From the NCBI GenBank assembly GCA_041821315.1, contig JBGUEO010000006.1, positions 62,001-126,000 of the forward strand: a stretch of 64,000 nucleotides of DNA. The letters run 5' to 3'. The notes below the pieces were generated by a model. The model worked only from the letters and a program-made list of their open reading frames with translations, had not been told where the DNA came from and ran no database searches. The stretch comes from DIGJ01 sp041821315. GTDB taxonomy: Bacteria; Bacillota; Clostridia; Lachnospirales; Lachnospiraceae. Below are positions 27,030 to 34,263 of the stretch, one piece after another (the stretch's first letter is position 1; the number at the start of each line of letters is the position of its first letter). A program made the position numbers and the translations under genes.

Positions 27030-28346
27030 TTATTGTTCAAAAAGTTCACCTAATAAATTTATTTCTTGCTCAAATGTAAACTTTTCTTCCACTTGCTGCA
27101 TTAAAAATTCATTCACTTTTGATATTTTTTCAATTGCAAAATCGATTTCTGGATTGGAGCCTTTCTTATATGCTCCGATGTTAATTAAATCTTCTGCTTC
27201 GGTATAGGTCGCAAGCACATTCTTTAGTTTCCCTGCATACTCTTTATGCTCCTTTGTTGCAATGGAACTCATAACACGAGAAATACTCTGTAATACATCA
27301 ATTGCCGGATAATGATTTTTATGTCCTAATTTTCTAGAAAGCATAATATGACCATCCAATATTCCTCTAGCCGTATCAGTAATCGGTTCATTAAAATCGT
27401 CACCGTCTACTAATACAGTATACAACCCCGTAATAGAACCTTGTTCTGAATTTCCAGCACGTTCTAATAATTTTGGCATCTCTGCATATACACTTGGGGG
27501 ATATCCTCGTGAAACTGGAGGCTCTCCAGATGCAAGTCCAATTTCTCTTTGTGCCATCGAAAAACGAGTTAACGAATCCATCATTAATAGCACATCTTTC
27601 CCCTGATCCCTAAAATATTCCGCAATTGCTGTAGCTGTCATAGCTGCTTTCTTACGAATCAGTGCCGGCTTATCCGATGTTGCAACTACAACAACCGAAC
27701 GTTTTCTACCCTCTTCCCCAAGATCACGCTCAATGAACTCACGCACTTCTCTTCCACGCTCCCCAATTAGAGCAATTACATTAATATCCGCCTTCGTATT
27801 TCTTGCAAACATTCCAAGTAACGTACTTTTACCAACTCCACTACCAGCAAAGATACCGATTCTCTGTCCCTTACCAATCGTCATAAGTCCATCTACCGCT
27901 TTTACTCCAAGTGGCAAAACTTCATCAATTAATTTTCGTCTCATTGGATCAGGTGGAGTGGCATCTACCGAGTACTCCATCATAGTTTCAAGGACCAAGT
28001 CATCCATCGGCACACCCAGACCATCTAAACTTTTTCCCAAAAGTTTATCTCCTACCCTAATCTTTAGTGGTCTTCCTGTATTTTCAACCCGGCTTCCAAG
28101 ACCCACACCTTGCATATTACTATAAGGCATTAAGAGCACACGGTCATCACGAAATCCAATCACCTCAGCCATAATTTCCTGACTCGAGTCTGTAGAAAAT
28201 ATCACGCACAAATCATTCAATCTTGCGATAGGACCAATGGATTCAATTGTTAATCCTACTACTTTTACAACTTTACCAAGGCTTTGGCAAAACGATTTGT
28301 TTAAAAGATTGCTGTATTTGCTCAATTCACACGAATCGAATTCCAT
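27030..28346 (-). CDS. fliI: Flagellar export ATPase FliI
   Basis: FliI is the F1-beta-like ATPase of flagellar export. Walker A is FAGSGVGKSTLLGMFAR near residue 168. DVLLMMDSLTRFSMAQREIG carries Walker B, and SRGYPPSVYAEMPKLLERAG is a FliI/YscN family signature. 438 aa, the family's usual length. GGTGGTGG lies upstream of the ATG. It lies between fliH and fliJ. Confidence 0.97.
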   Translation of the reverse strand: MEFDSCELSKYSNLLNKSFCQSLGKVVKVVGLTIESIGPIARLNDLCVIFSTDSSQEIMAEVIGFRDDRVLLMPYSNMQGVGLGSRVENTGRPLKIRVGDKLLGKSLDGLGVPMDDLVLETMMEYSVDATPPDPMRRKLIDEVLPLGVKAVDGLMTIGKGQRIGIFAGSGVGKSTLLGMFARNTKADINVIALIGERGREVREFIERDLGEEGRKRSVVVVATSDKPALIRKKAAMTATAIAEYFRDQGKDVLLMMDSLTRFSMAQREIGLASGEPPVSRGYPPSVYAEMPKLLERAGNSEQGSITGLYTVLVDGDDFNEPITDTARGILDGHIMLSRKLGHKNHYPAIDVLQSISRVMSSIATKEHKEYAGKLKNVLATYTEAEDLINIGAYKKGSNPEIDFAIEKISKVNEFLMQQVEEKFTFEQEINLLGELFEQ

Positions 28347-28367
28347 TTTTCCACCACCTTTAACTAA

Positions 28368-29255
28368 CTATTTTGTCATTGATAACAATTTCAAGTCTTC
28401 CATCAAATTACGAAGTTGTATATCAAGACTCGAATCTATCATCTTTGTTTCTGTCTCGATTACACATTGATTTTTAACAAAAGAATCATCCTCAACAATT
28501 TCAATGCTGCATTCTTCCGGAAGTGTTTTGACAATTCGATCTTTTGCTTCTTTTACAATTGGTAGATCAACACTGGATACATGAACCAAAAAATGCTTGT
28601 TGCGTCCCACATCTTCTAGCCCTTTTTTTATTAAATGCAAAATAATATCATCTTTGTTTTCCAACAAAACTCCTGTCACTTTTTCAATCAAAGAAATCAA
28701 GAGTTGAGCAAAATAAGGTTCAAGTTCCTTCTTTTTGCCTTGATACTCTTCTTCCAGTTCATTCCTTCTTTGAATAATAGCTTTTTCTGCCTCTTCCATT
28801 TCTAACTCTTTTTTCGAAATTTCCTTCTGCCCCTCCAACAGGCCGTTTTCAAACCCTTCTAATTTTCCTTCCTCAAACGCATTCCCTTTTATTTGTTCTA
28901 CCTGAACATTTGCTTCTTCAATCAGTTTACTTGCCTTTTCTTTCGCATCAGAAATAAGCGAATCCGCCCTCGTGGCAATTCGCTTTTTCTCCTCATCCAT
29001 CATTTTGTCATAATCTGTCGCATTCATACCCTCAATAAATCCTGGTTCTTGTAATCCTTCTATCTCACCTTTCAATACATTATCTGCAATTTCCTGAGGT
29101 GATGTTATATGTATGCCTTCTATCAATCTTTGCTGCGTATTATCAAAAATAGATTTCTTTCCTTTTTTACTATTATCCGAATCGATTACGTGTTTATCGG
29201 TTCCATCAAAATTAATATAATTCCACTTTATTATATTAGACAATAATTTCGTCAC
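28368..29255 (-). CDS. fliH: Flagellar export ATPase regulator FliH
   Basis: FliH binds FliI and links it to the export gate. The N-terminal half is a long Glu/Lys-rich coiled coil (about 85-175, with GKLEGFENGLLEGQ). The C-terminal V-type ATPase subunit E-like domain has LLISLIEKVTGVLLENK. The GTG at 29255, preceded by GAGAGGTGG, is preferred over the TTG at 29276, giving 295 aa. It overlaps the fliG end by about 20 nt. The long coiled coil is normal for Firmicute FliH. Confidence 0.88.
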   Translation of the reverse strand: MTKLLSNIIKWNYINFDGTDKHVIDSDNSKKGKKSIFDNTQQRLIEGIHITSPQEIADNVLKGEIEGLQEPGFIEGMNATDYDKMMDEEKKRIATRADSLISDAKEKASKLIEEANVQVEQIKGNAFEEGKLEGFENGLLEGQKEISKKELEMEEAEKAIIQRRNELEEEYQGKKKELEPYFAQLLISLIEKVTGVLLENKDDIILHLIKKGLEDVGRNKHFLVHVSSVDLPIVKEAKDRIVKTLPEECSIEIVEDDSFVKNQCVIETETKMIDSSLDIQLRNLMEDLKLLSMTK

Positions 29256-30240
29256 CCCCACCTCTCGAGATAACAATTTCAGCTGAATCCTCTAACTTAC
29301 GAATAATATTAACAATTTTTTGCTGTGCTTCTTCTACATCTTTTAAACGAACCGGTCCCATAAAATCCATATCCTCTTTAATCATGGTAGCCAAACGTTT
29401 TGATAAATTCTCAAATATGACATTTTGAACTTCTTCATTGGATCCTTTTAATGCTACCGCAAGCTCATTATTATCCACTTCACGAAGTACTCTTTGAATG
29501 GATTTATTATCCAAGGATAATATATCTTCGAAGACAAACATTTTTCTTCGGATTTCATCTGCCAGTTCTGGTTCTTCAATTTCGAGCGTTTCCATAATAT
29601 GCTTTTCTGTTCCTCGATCTACTGTATTTAAAATCTCTACAATTGAATCAACCCCACCAACAATGGTATAATCTTGATTCACTAAAGATGCAAGTTTTTG
29701 TTCTAATACTCGCTCCACTTCTTTGATTACATCAGGCGACGTACGATCCATTTGTGCAATACGTTTTGCAACATCCGTTTGCTTATCTGGTGTTAACGCC
29801 GAAATAATCTGTGAAGCCTGACCGGATGACAAATACGATAAAATCAGTGCAATTGTTTGCGGATGTTCATCTTGTATAAAGTTAAGGAGCTGTGAAGCAT
29901 CTGTTTTACGTACAAATTCAAATGGTCGCACTTGCAAAGATGCAGTCAGCTTACCAATTACTTCTTTTGCTTTATCTTCACCCAATGCTTTTTGCAATAA
30001 CTCAGTTGCATAACCGACACCACCCTCGGCAATATATTGCTGTGCTAAACAGACTTCATAAAATTCATCCAATACAGCATCTTTAATCGTTGTCGAAATA
30101 CTTCGGGTATTTGCTATCTCTAAAGTAAGTGTTTCAATTTCATCTTCCTTTAGATGCTTAAATACATTAGCCGATTTTTCTGGTCCTAAAGCTATAAGTA
30201 ATACTGCCGCCTTTTGTACTCCCGTTAATTCTTCAGCCAT
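29236..30240 (-). CDS. fliG: Flagellar motor switch protein FliG
   Basis: FliG is the C-ring protein that transmits stator torque. Three armadillo-like domains are visible: N (TGVQKAAVLLIALGPEKSA), middle (EHPQTIALILSYL, the EHPQ motif near residue 125) and C (IQRVLREVDNNELAVALKG, carrying the torque-helix charges). With the ATG at 30240 it is 334 aa, the usual size. A TTG five codons upstream lies inside the GGGGG ribosome-binding stretch. It starts 2 nt after the fliF stop. Confidence 0.96.
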   Translation of the reverse strand: MAEELTGVQKAAVLLIALGPEKSANVFKHLKEDEIETLTLEIANTRSISTTIKDAVLDEFYEVCLAQQYIAEGGVGYATELLQKALGEDKAKEVIGKLTASLQVRPFEFVRKTDASQLLNFIQDEHPQTIALILSYLSSGQASQIISALTPDKQTDVAKRIAQMDRTSPDVIKEVERVLEQKLASLVNQDYTIVGGVDSIVEILNTVDRGTEKHIMETLEIEEPELADEIRRKMFVFEDILSLDNKSIQRVLREVDNNELAVALKGSNEEVQNVIFENLSKRLATMIKEDMDFMGPVRLKDVEEAQQKIVNIIRKLEDSAEIVISRGGGDEIIV

Positions 30241-30242
30241 TG

Positions 30243-31850
30243 TTAATACCCCCAATCATCTTGTAACCAATTCCTCAACAAACTTGCCACAGCCTCTGGA
30301 TTCTCGTCCACAAATTTTTCAATCATAAGTCTCGTTTCAGTCTTATCACTAAATTCAATATCATCCAGTGATTGATTTTCTTTTGTGGTCGCAAGAAGTT
30401 GTTCTACCGATAGCTCTGGCTCCATTTCTGTCACTTCCATTGGTGCCGTTCCTCTAAATACGACAAAAATCAACAGTGCGACAATTAAAACAGCTAGCAC
30501 AATCATCAAATAATTAGTTACATCAAAGGCTGATTTTGTCTTTGCATTAAAAACAGGCTGTTGCCATGCTACTACAGATATTTTACTCTCAGCGATTCCA
30601 GTCGCCGTCGAAATTAATGTAATAACTTCAGCATCATCAATTGTTTCTTTTGTACGCACATTATTTTGTGCGATAAAATCATCAAATGTAATCCCACTTA
30701 ATTGCCCACTGCTTTGTAATTGCGCTTCATCATACTGTACATAATTAATCAATACAACGCTCATAGAGGAATTGTCATATTCAATCGTTCCCGATTCATA
30801 ATCTGAGTTTCTCACCAACTCATTTGGCAGATAATCTGCCTTATCTAAACTCACACTGCTGTCCGAACTATTATTCGTATCTAACATATAATCTGTAGAT
30901 TCCGAATTAGAATCTGTCCCAGGGACACCACCTGAACCCGAAGTCCCTTTTGAAGCATAGCTATAGTTTGACGCATAAAGACCTTGTTCTTGACCGTCCG
31001 CTGGTGTATATTCCGTATATCGTTCACTTACCTTGTCAAAATTAAACACAATATTCGAAGCAATTTGTGCTTCATCAAACCCATATTTAATCATCATTGT
31101 TTCAACATTGCTGTCAAACTGGTTTTTGAGTCGTTCCTTATATTCTTCAATATCCGAGACTTCACCACCAAGTGTCTGCTCCGCCGCATTGCTATATAAA
31201 AGGTTTCGATCCGTATCCATGATAACAACACTATCGGCATTTTCACTTCCGACCGCATTGGATACCCAATTGGCAATCGTTTCTGCCTGCTTTTTCGTCA
31301 TCTCACTCTCTAACGCTAACATAACACTTACCGAAGTATCTTTTTCTTCTGTAAATAATGTGTATGTTTCATCTGGTTGATTTATAATAACCGTTGCATC
31401 CTTAACACCGTCCAGTTTTATCATGTAATTTCGCAAGTCATTCTGCGTTGCCAACAATATTTTCTGCTTCTTCTCTTTCTCCGTCGTACTCATACTGTTA
31501 GTCGTTGCCCAATCCCATCCAAAATCATCCGAGTTTATGCTATTCGTAGACATAAGATTAAGACCTTGTGTATAGTCATTATCTTCAACATAAATTGTTT
31601 TTCCGTCTCTCGACTGCTTATACCCAATACTATTGTCTTTTAATAGTGTAACGAGTTCCGTAGCCGCTTTATTATCGTCAAACGTAGCTAATATTGTTTC
31701 ATACTTCGGTTTTGAAAGAAAATACGCCAATAAGACAATCGTAAAGAATATGGCTGCTACCACACTAATTATGATTGTCTTTTGTTTACTTGTATATTTA
31801 TTCCAAAATTCTAAAATCTGATCCAGTATTCGTTTCAGTCGTTCTTGCAT
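30243..31850 (-). CDS. fliF: Flagellar MS-ring protein FliF
   Basis: FliF forms the MS ring on which the motor is built. Two transmembrane helices (about residues 25-45 and 430-452) flank the periplasmic YscJ/FliF ring-building domains (for example LDGVKDATVIINQPDE). A Ser/Gly-rich variable segment (SKGTSGSGGVPGTDSNS) lies near residue 298. The C-terminal FliG-binding peptide ends with AVASLLRNWLQDDWGY. 535 aa. Standard position after fliE. Confidence 0.96.
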   Translation of the reverse strand: MQERLKRILDQILEFWNKYTSKQKTIIISVVAAIFFTIVLLAYFLSKPKYETILATFDDNKAATELVTLLKDNSIGYKQSRDGKTIYVEDNDYTQGLNLMSTNSINSDDFGWDWATTNSMSTTEKEKKQKILLATQNDLRNYMIKLDGVKDATVIINQPDETYTLFTEEKDTSVSVMLALESEMTKKQAETIANWVSNAVGSENADSVVIMDTDRNLLYSNAAEQTLGGEVSDIEEYKERLKNQFDSNVETMMIKYGFDEAQIASNIVFNFDKVSERYTEYTPADGQEQGLYASNYSYASKGTSGSGGVPGTDSNSESTDYMLDTNNSSDSSVSLDKADYLPNELVRNSDYESGTIEYDNSSMSVVLINYVQYDEAQLQSSGQLSGITFDDFIAQNNVRTKETIDDAEVITLISTATGIAESKISVVAWQQPVFNAKTKSAFDVTNYLMIVLAVLIVALLIFVVFRGTAPMEVTEMEPELSVEQLLATTKENQSLDDIEFSDKTETRLMIEKFVDENPEAVASLLRNWLQDDWGY

Positions 31851-31895
31851 TTTCTCTTTCTCCTGCCTACTTCAGATTTACATTACTCTCCTTTG

Positions 31896-32216
31896 CTAAA
31901 ACTGCAAATTCATAATTTCTTTGTATGCATCCATTACACTATTTCGAACAGCAACCGTGTACTGCAATGAAATATTTGCTTTTTTCTGAGCTACCTGAAG
32001 ATCATGTGGGTTTGTTGAAACTCCAAGTGCAAAATTGATTTCTTCTTCTTCCGCAGCATTGGTCAAAGAATTTGTCTCATTTATCATAGAGCTTGCAGAC
32101 TGGAATAATGATTCAAACGATGCATTATTATTTTTTTTGGTTGCTTGTGAATTATTAATAACTGTATTATAGCGACTCGAGTCATATATTCCACCAATTG
32201 CATTCACGCCACTCAT
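31896..32216 (-). CDS. fliE: Flagellar hook-basal body complex protein FliE
   Basis: FliE connects the MS ring to the proximal rod. The 106-residue helical protein has the conserved FliE C-terminal half (AEEEEINFALGVSTNPHDLQ, then ISLQYTVAVRNSVMDAYKEI). It lies between flgC and fliF, 10 nt after flgC. It is among the first flagellar proteins exported. Confidence 0.95.
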   Translation of the reverse strand: MSGVNAIGGIYDSSRYNTVINNSQATKKNNNASFESLFQSASSMINETNSLTNAAEEEEINFALGVSTNPHDLQVAQKKANISLQYTVAVRNSVMDAYKEIMNLQF

Positions 32217-32226
32217 AAATTACCTC

Positions 32227-32667
32227 CTATTTGCCAACTTCCAACGCCTTTAAGGCCATCGATTTTGTCGCATTAAACGCTGTTACATTTGCTTCATAAG
32301 AACGACTGGCATCAATTAAATTTGTCATTTCTGTTACTGTATTTACATTCGGATATGTTACATACCCTTCTTTATCGGCATCTGGATGAGATGGGTCATA
32401 TACTTTTCTACCCTCAGATCCATCTTCCACTATTTTTGTAACTTTTACACCCCTGCTATTACTTGTATTACCTAATGCATCGTTTAGTACCGTACTAAAC
32501 GCAGTAGGCGCTTTTTCTTCAAAGACAACCGTCTTTCTTTTATATACATTGCCATCAGCATCTCTTGTTGTATTCACATTCGCTATATTCTGGGCAATAA
32601 TATCAGTACGCAGTCTTTGTGCTGTCATCCCGCTTGCACTTGTATCCAATGCTCCAAATACGGACAT
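32227..32667 (-). CDS. flgC: Flagellar proximal rod protein FlgC
   Basis: FlgC is a rod subunit. The N-terminal rod signature (SGMTAQRLRTDIIAQNIANV, about residues 12-31) is typical. The C-terminal motif SRSYEANVTAFNATKSMALKAL marks FlgC. 146 aa. A good ribosome binding site (AAGGAGG) precedes the ATG. Cotranscribed with flgB after a 19-nt gap. Confidence 0.96.
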   Translation of the reverse strand: MSVFGALDTSASGMTAQRLRTDIIAQNIANVNTTRDADGNVYKRKTVVFEEKAPTAFSTVLNDALGNTSNSRGVKVTKIVEDGSEGRKVYDPSHPDADKEGYVTYPNVNTVTEMTNLIDASRSYEANVTAFNATKSMALKALEVGK

Positions 32668-32686
32668 ATTGTTACCTCCTTACAAA

Positions 32687-33076
32687 TTAGTTCTTACTAA
32701 GTACGGATTTAATTCGTGAGAACTCCTGTGTCATAGAATCTAATAATGTATAATAGCGAATTTGATTTTTAGCAAGTTCGGAATTTTCTGTATCAATGTC
32801 AACATTATTTCCATCATAACGATAACTAAGTCCTGCGTTTTCCGTATATGTAGTAGCATTCAATGTATTTAAATCAATCTGATTAATATCCTCATCCAAG
32901 ATATCCCCATCCGCAACTGCCGACATAAGATAAGATTCAAATTGCACATCTTTCCTTTTGTAATTCGGTGTATCCACATTGGAAATATTATTGGATATAA
33001 CCTCATTACGAAGCCAGCTGGCATCTGAAGCTTTGTCTAACACGTTAATGTAATTGTAAGCATTTGACCCAATCAT
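32687..33076 (-). CDS. flgB: Flagellar proximal rod protein FlgB; first gene of the fla/che operon
   Basis: FlgB is a rod subunit. It has the N-terminal rod motif NEVISNNISNVDTPNYKRKDV (about residues 25-45). The C-terminal helix YTLLDSMTQEFSRIKSVL is also typical. 129 aa. As in B. subtilis, it is the first gene of the long fla/che operon and follows codY. Two sigma-A-like promoters lie in the 145 nt between it and the codY terminator. AAAGGAAG lies upstream of the ATG. Confidence 0.95.
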   Translation of the reverse strand: MIGSNAYNYINVLDKASDASWLRNEVISNNISNVDTPNYKRKDVQFESYLMSAVADGDILDEDINQIDLNTLNATTYTENAGLSYRYDGNNVDIDTENSELAKNQIRYYTLLDSMTQEFSRIKSVLSKN

Positions 33077-33101
33077 GGTTACACTTCCTTTCTAATTCAC
33101 T

Positions 33102-33130
33102 ATTATAGACAAAATAGAAAAAAAACACAA
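33102..33130 (-). promoter_or_regulatory. Promoter P2 of the fla/che operon (sigma-A-like)
   Basis: On the minus strand TTGTGT (33125-33130), a 17-nt spacer and a consensus TATAAT (33102-33107) lie about 25 nt upstream of the flgB start. The spacer is T-rich. This would give a very short leader. Confidence 0.6.
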
Positions 33131-33153
33131 GATATATTTCCAAAAAAACTCGA

Positions 33154-33183
33154 ATGATACAAGTACTTGTATAATCCTGTCAA
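33154..33183 (-). promoter_or_regulatory. Promoter P1 of the fla/che operon (sigma-A-like)
   Basis: On the minus strand a consensus TTGACA (33178-33183) is separated by 18 nt from TATCAT (33154-33159). It is the best -35 in the window and sits in the expected place before flgB. A perfect 16-bp palindrome fills the spacer and reaches into the -10, and a CodY-box-like sequence overlaps the -35. Confidence 0.68.
33157..33172. promoter_or_regulatory. Perfect 16-bp palindrome inside promoter P1 (possible operator)
   Basis: ATACAAGTACTTGTAT is a perfect palindrome between the -35 and -10 of P1, sharing three bases with the -10. Placement suits a dimeric repressor that would block RNA polymerase. 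The binding protein is unknown, and the motif does not resemble the CodY or sigma-28 consensus. Confidence 0.5.
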
Positions 33184-33196
33184 TTATATGAAAATC
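33182..33196. promoter_or_regulatory. Putative CodY box overlapping the flgB P1 -35
   Basis: On the minus strand GATTTTCATATAATT matches the known CodY consensus AATTTTCWGAAAATT at 12 of 15 positions. Its last two bases are the first two of the TTGACA -35. codY is the adjacent upstream gene. CodY represses the fla/che promoter in B. subtilis, so a similar nutritional control is plausible. Confidence 0.5.
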
Positions 33197-33221
33197 TATA
33201 GGACCTAAGTTCTACAAAACT

Positions 33222-33264
33222 AAAAAAAAGGACTTGTTTACACTATGTATCGTAACAAATCCTT
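33222..33264 (-). terminator. Intrinsic terminator of codY
   Basis: On the minus strand AAGGATTTGTT pairs with AACAAGTCCTT (11 bp, one G-U) around a loop, followed directly by a run of eight T. It begins 27 nt after the codY stop and separates codY from the flagellar operon. Confidence 0.85.
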
Positions 33265-33290
33265 TTGCTATCATCCAACCTTGATTTAAA

Positions 33291-34061
33291 CTATTTATTT
33301 ATTTTTTTCAATTCATCAAACACTACATCATTGATTACTTTTATATACGTACCCTTCATACCAGAAGATCTTGATTCAATAACTCCTGCACTCTCAAATT
33401 TTCGAAGTGCATTTACAATAACCGATCTGGTAATTCCTACTCGATCTGCAATCTTACTAGCTACCAAAATCCCCTCAGTTCCATCTAATTCATCAAATAT
33501 ATGAGTAATTGCTTCTAACTCTGAAAAAGATAATGTACTGATTGCCGAACGAACAATTTGCACCTTACGGTTTTCTTCTGCACTTTCTTCATTCACCGAA
33601 CGAAGCATTTCAAGCCCAACGACCGTGGTACCATATTCACTTAAAATTATATCATCAATTGTGTATTGTTCGGTCTTTTTATATAAGAATAGTGTCCCCA
33701 ACCGTTCACCTGCTATATCAATCGGTGTAATAATTGCTTGATATTCATTTACCCCATCAAATTCAAAACCAAGCGTTGATAAGTTAACATTTTCTTTGGT
33801 TGATAATATACCAAGTAAGCGTTCATTTAGCATCTCATCAATATGTCCCCCAACACTATCTTTGATGAGCTCCTTAATTTCCTTAATGTCACTACGGTTT
33901 TTGATTCCGAGTACTTTTCCCTTCTTGCTAATTACTAAAATATTCGATTCTAAGATTTCACTTAAAACTTCACAAATATCATTAAAAACAACTTTATGTG
34001 AGTTGTTGTTATGAAGCAATTTGTTTATCTTGCGAGTCTTATCTAATAATTGAACACTCAT
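33291..34061 (-). CDS. codY: GTP- and branched-chain amino acid-sensing transcriptional repressor CodY
   Basis: CodY is the global regulator of stationary-phase and nutrient-limitation genes in Firmicutes. The 256-aa protein has the N-terminal GAF domain (about 1-155) for branched-chain amino acid sensing. The C-terminal winged helix-turn-helix (ASKIADRVGITRSVIVNALRK near 205) is highly conserved. Length and spacing match B. subtilis CodY (259). It has its own promoter and terminator. It stands between topA and flgB, close to the B. subtilis arrangement, where codY also precedes flgB. Confidence 0.97.
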   Translation of the reverse strand: MSVQLLDKTRKINKLLHNNNSHKVVFNDICEVLSEILESNILVISKKGKVLGIKNRSDIKEIKELIKDSVGGHIDEMLNERLLGILSTKENVNLSTLGFEFDGVNEYQAIITPIDIAGERLGTLFLYKKTEQYTIDDIILSEYGTTVVGLEMLRSVNEESAEENRKVQIVRSAISTLSFSELEAITHIFDELDGTEGILVASKIADRVGITRSVIVNALRKFESAGVIESRSSGMKGTYIKVINDVVFDELKKINK

Positions 34062-34109
34062 TATAATCCTCCTTTTCCTTCATCTTTCTTTTCTCATTTT
34101 TTAATTTTG

Positions 34110-34126
34110 AAACTTTTCTAAAGTTT
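34110..34126. promoter_or_regulatory. Inverted repeat in the codY leader
   Basis: AAACTTT-TCT-AAAGTTT is a perfect 7-bp inverted repeat about 6 nt downstream of the codY -10, so it overlaps the likely transcription start. A further AAACTTTAG copy lies just upstream on the minus strand. The match to the CodY box is only about 10 of 15, so autoregulation is possible but unproven. Confidence 0.4.
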
Positions 34127-34131
34127 CCTAA

Positions 34132-34160
34132 AGTTTATCACTATTTTTATGAAAACGCAA
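34132..34160 (-). promoter_or_regulatory. codY promoter (sigma-A-like)
   Basis: On the minus strand TTGCGT (34155-34160), a 17-nt spacer and TAAACT (34132-34137) with an extended TG (TGATAAACT) lie about 70 nt upstream of the codY start, downstream of the topA terminator. Confidence 0.6.
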
Positions 34161-34206
34161 CCATTTTTGCATTATTTTCTTTTTTTATCACTAATTTTTT
34201 CATGAA

Positions 34207-34263
34207 GTAAAACAATTCTGAACAAATGAAATCTATTTCACTCATCGTTCAGAATTGTCTTAC
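34207..34263 (-). terminator. Terminator of the yifB-dprA-topA operon
   Basis: A 17-bp stem (GTAAGACAATTCTGAAC with GTTCAGAATTGTTTTAC on the minus strand, one G-U pair) starts immediately after the topA stop. The U-rich tract is weak and partly within the stem (GTTTTAC), so efficiency is uncertain, but the hairpin is very stable. Confidence 0.7.

Noticed and set aside
33077..33221. Sigma-28 (TAAA-N15-GCCGATAA) promoter before flgB
   Set aside because: No acceptable match to the -10 GCCGATAA is present. The visible promoters are sigma-A-like.
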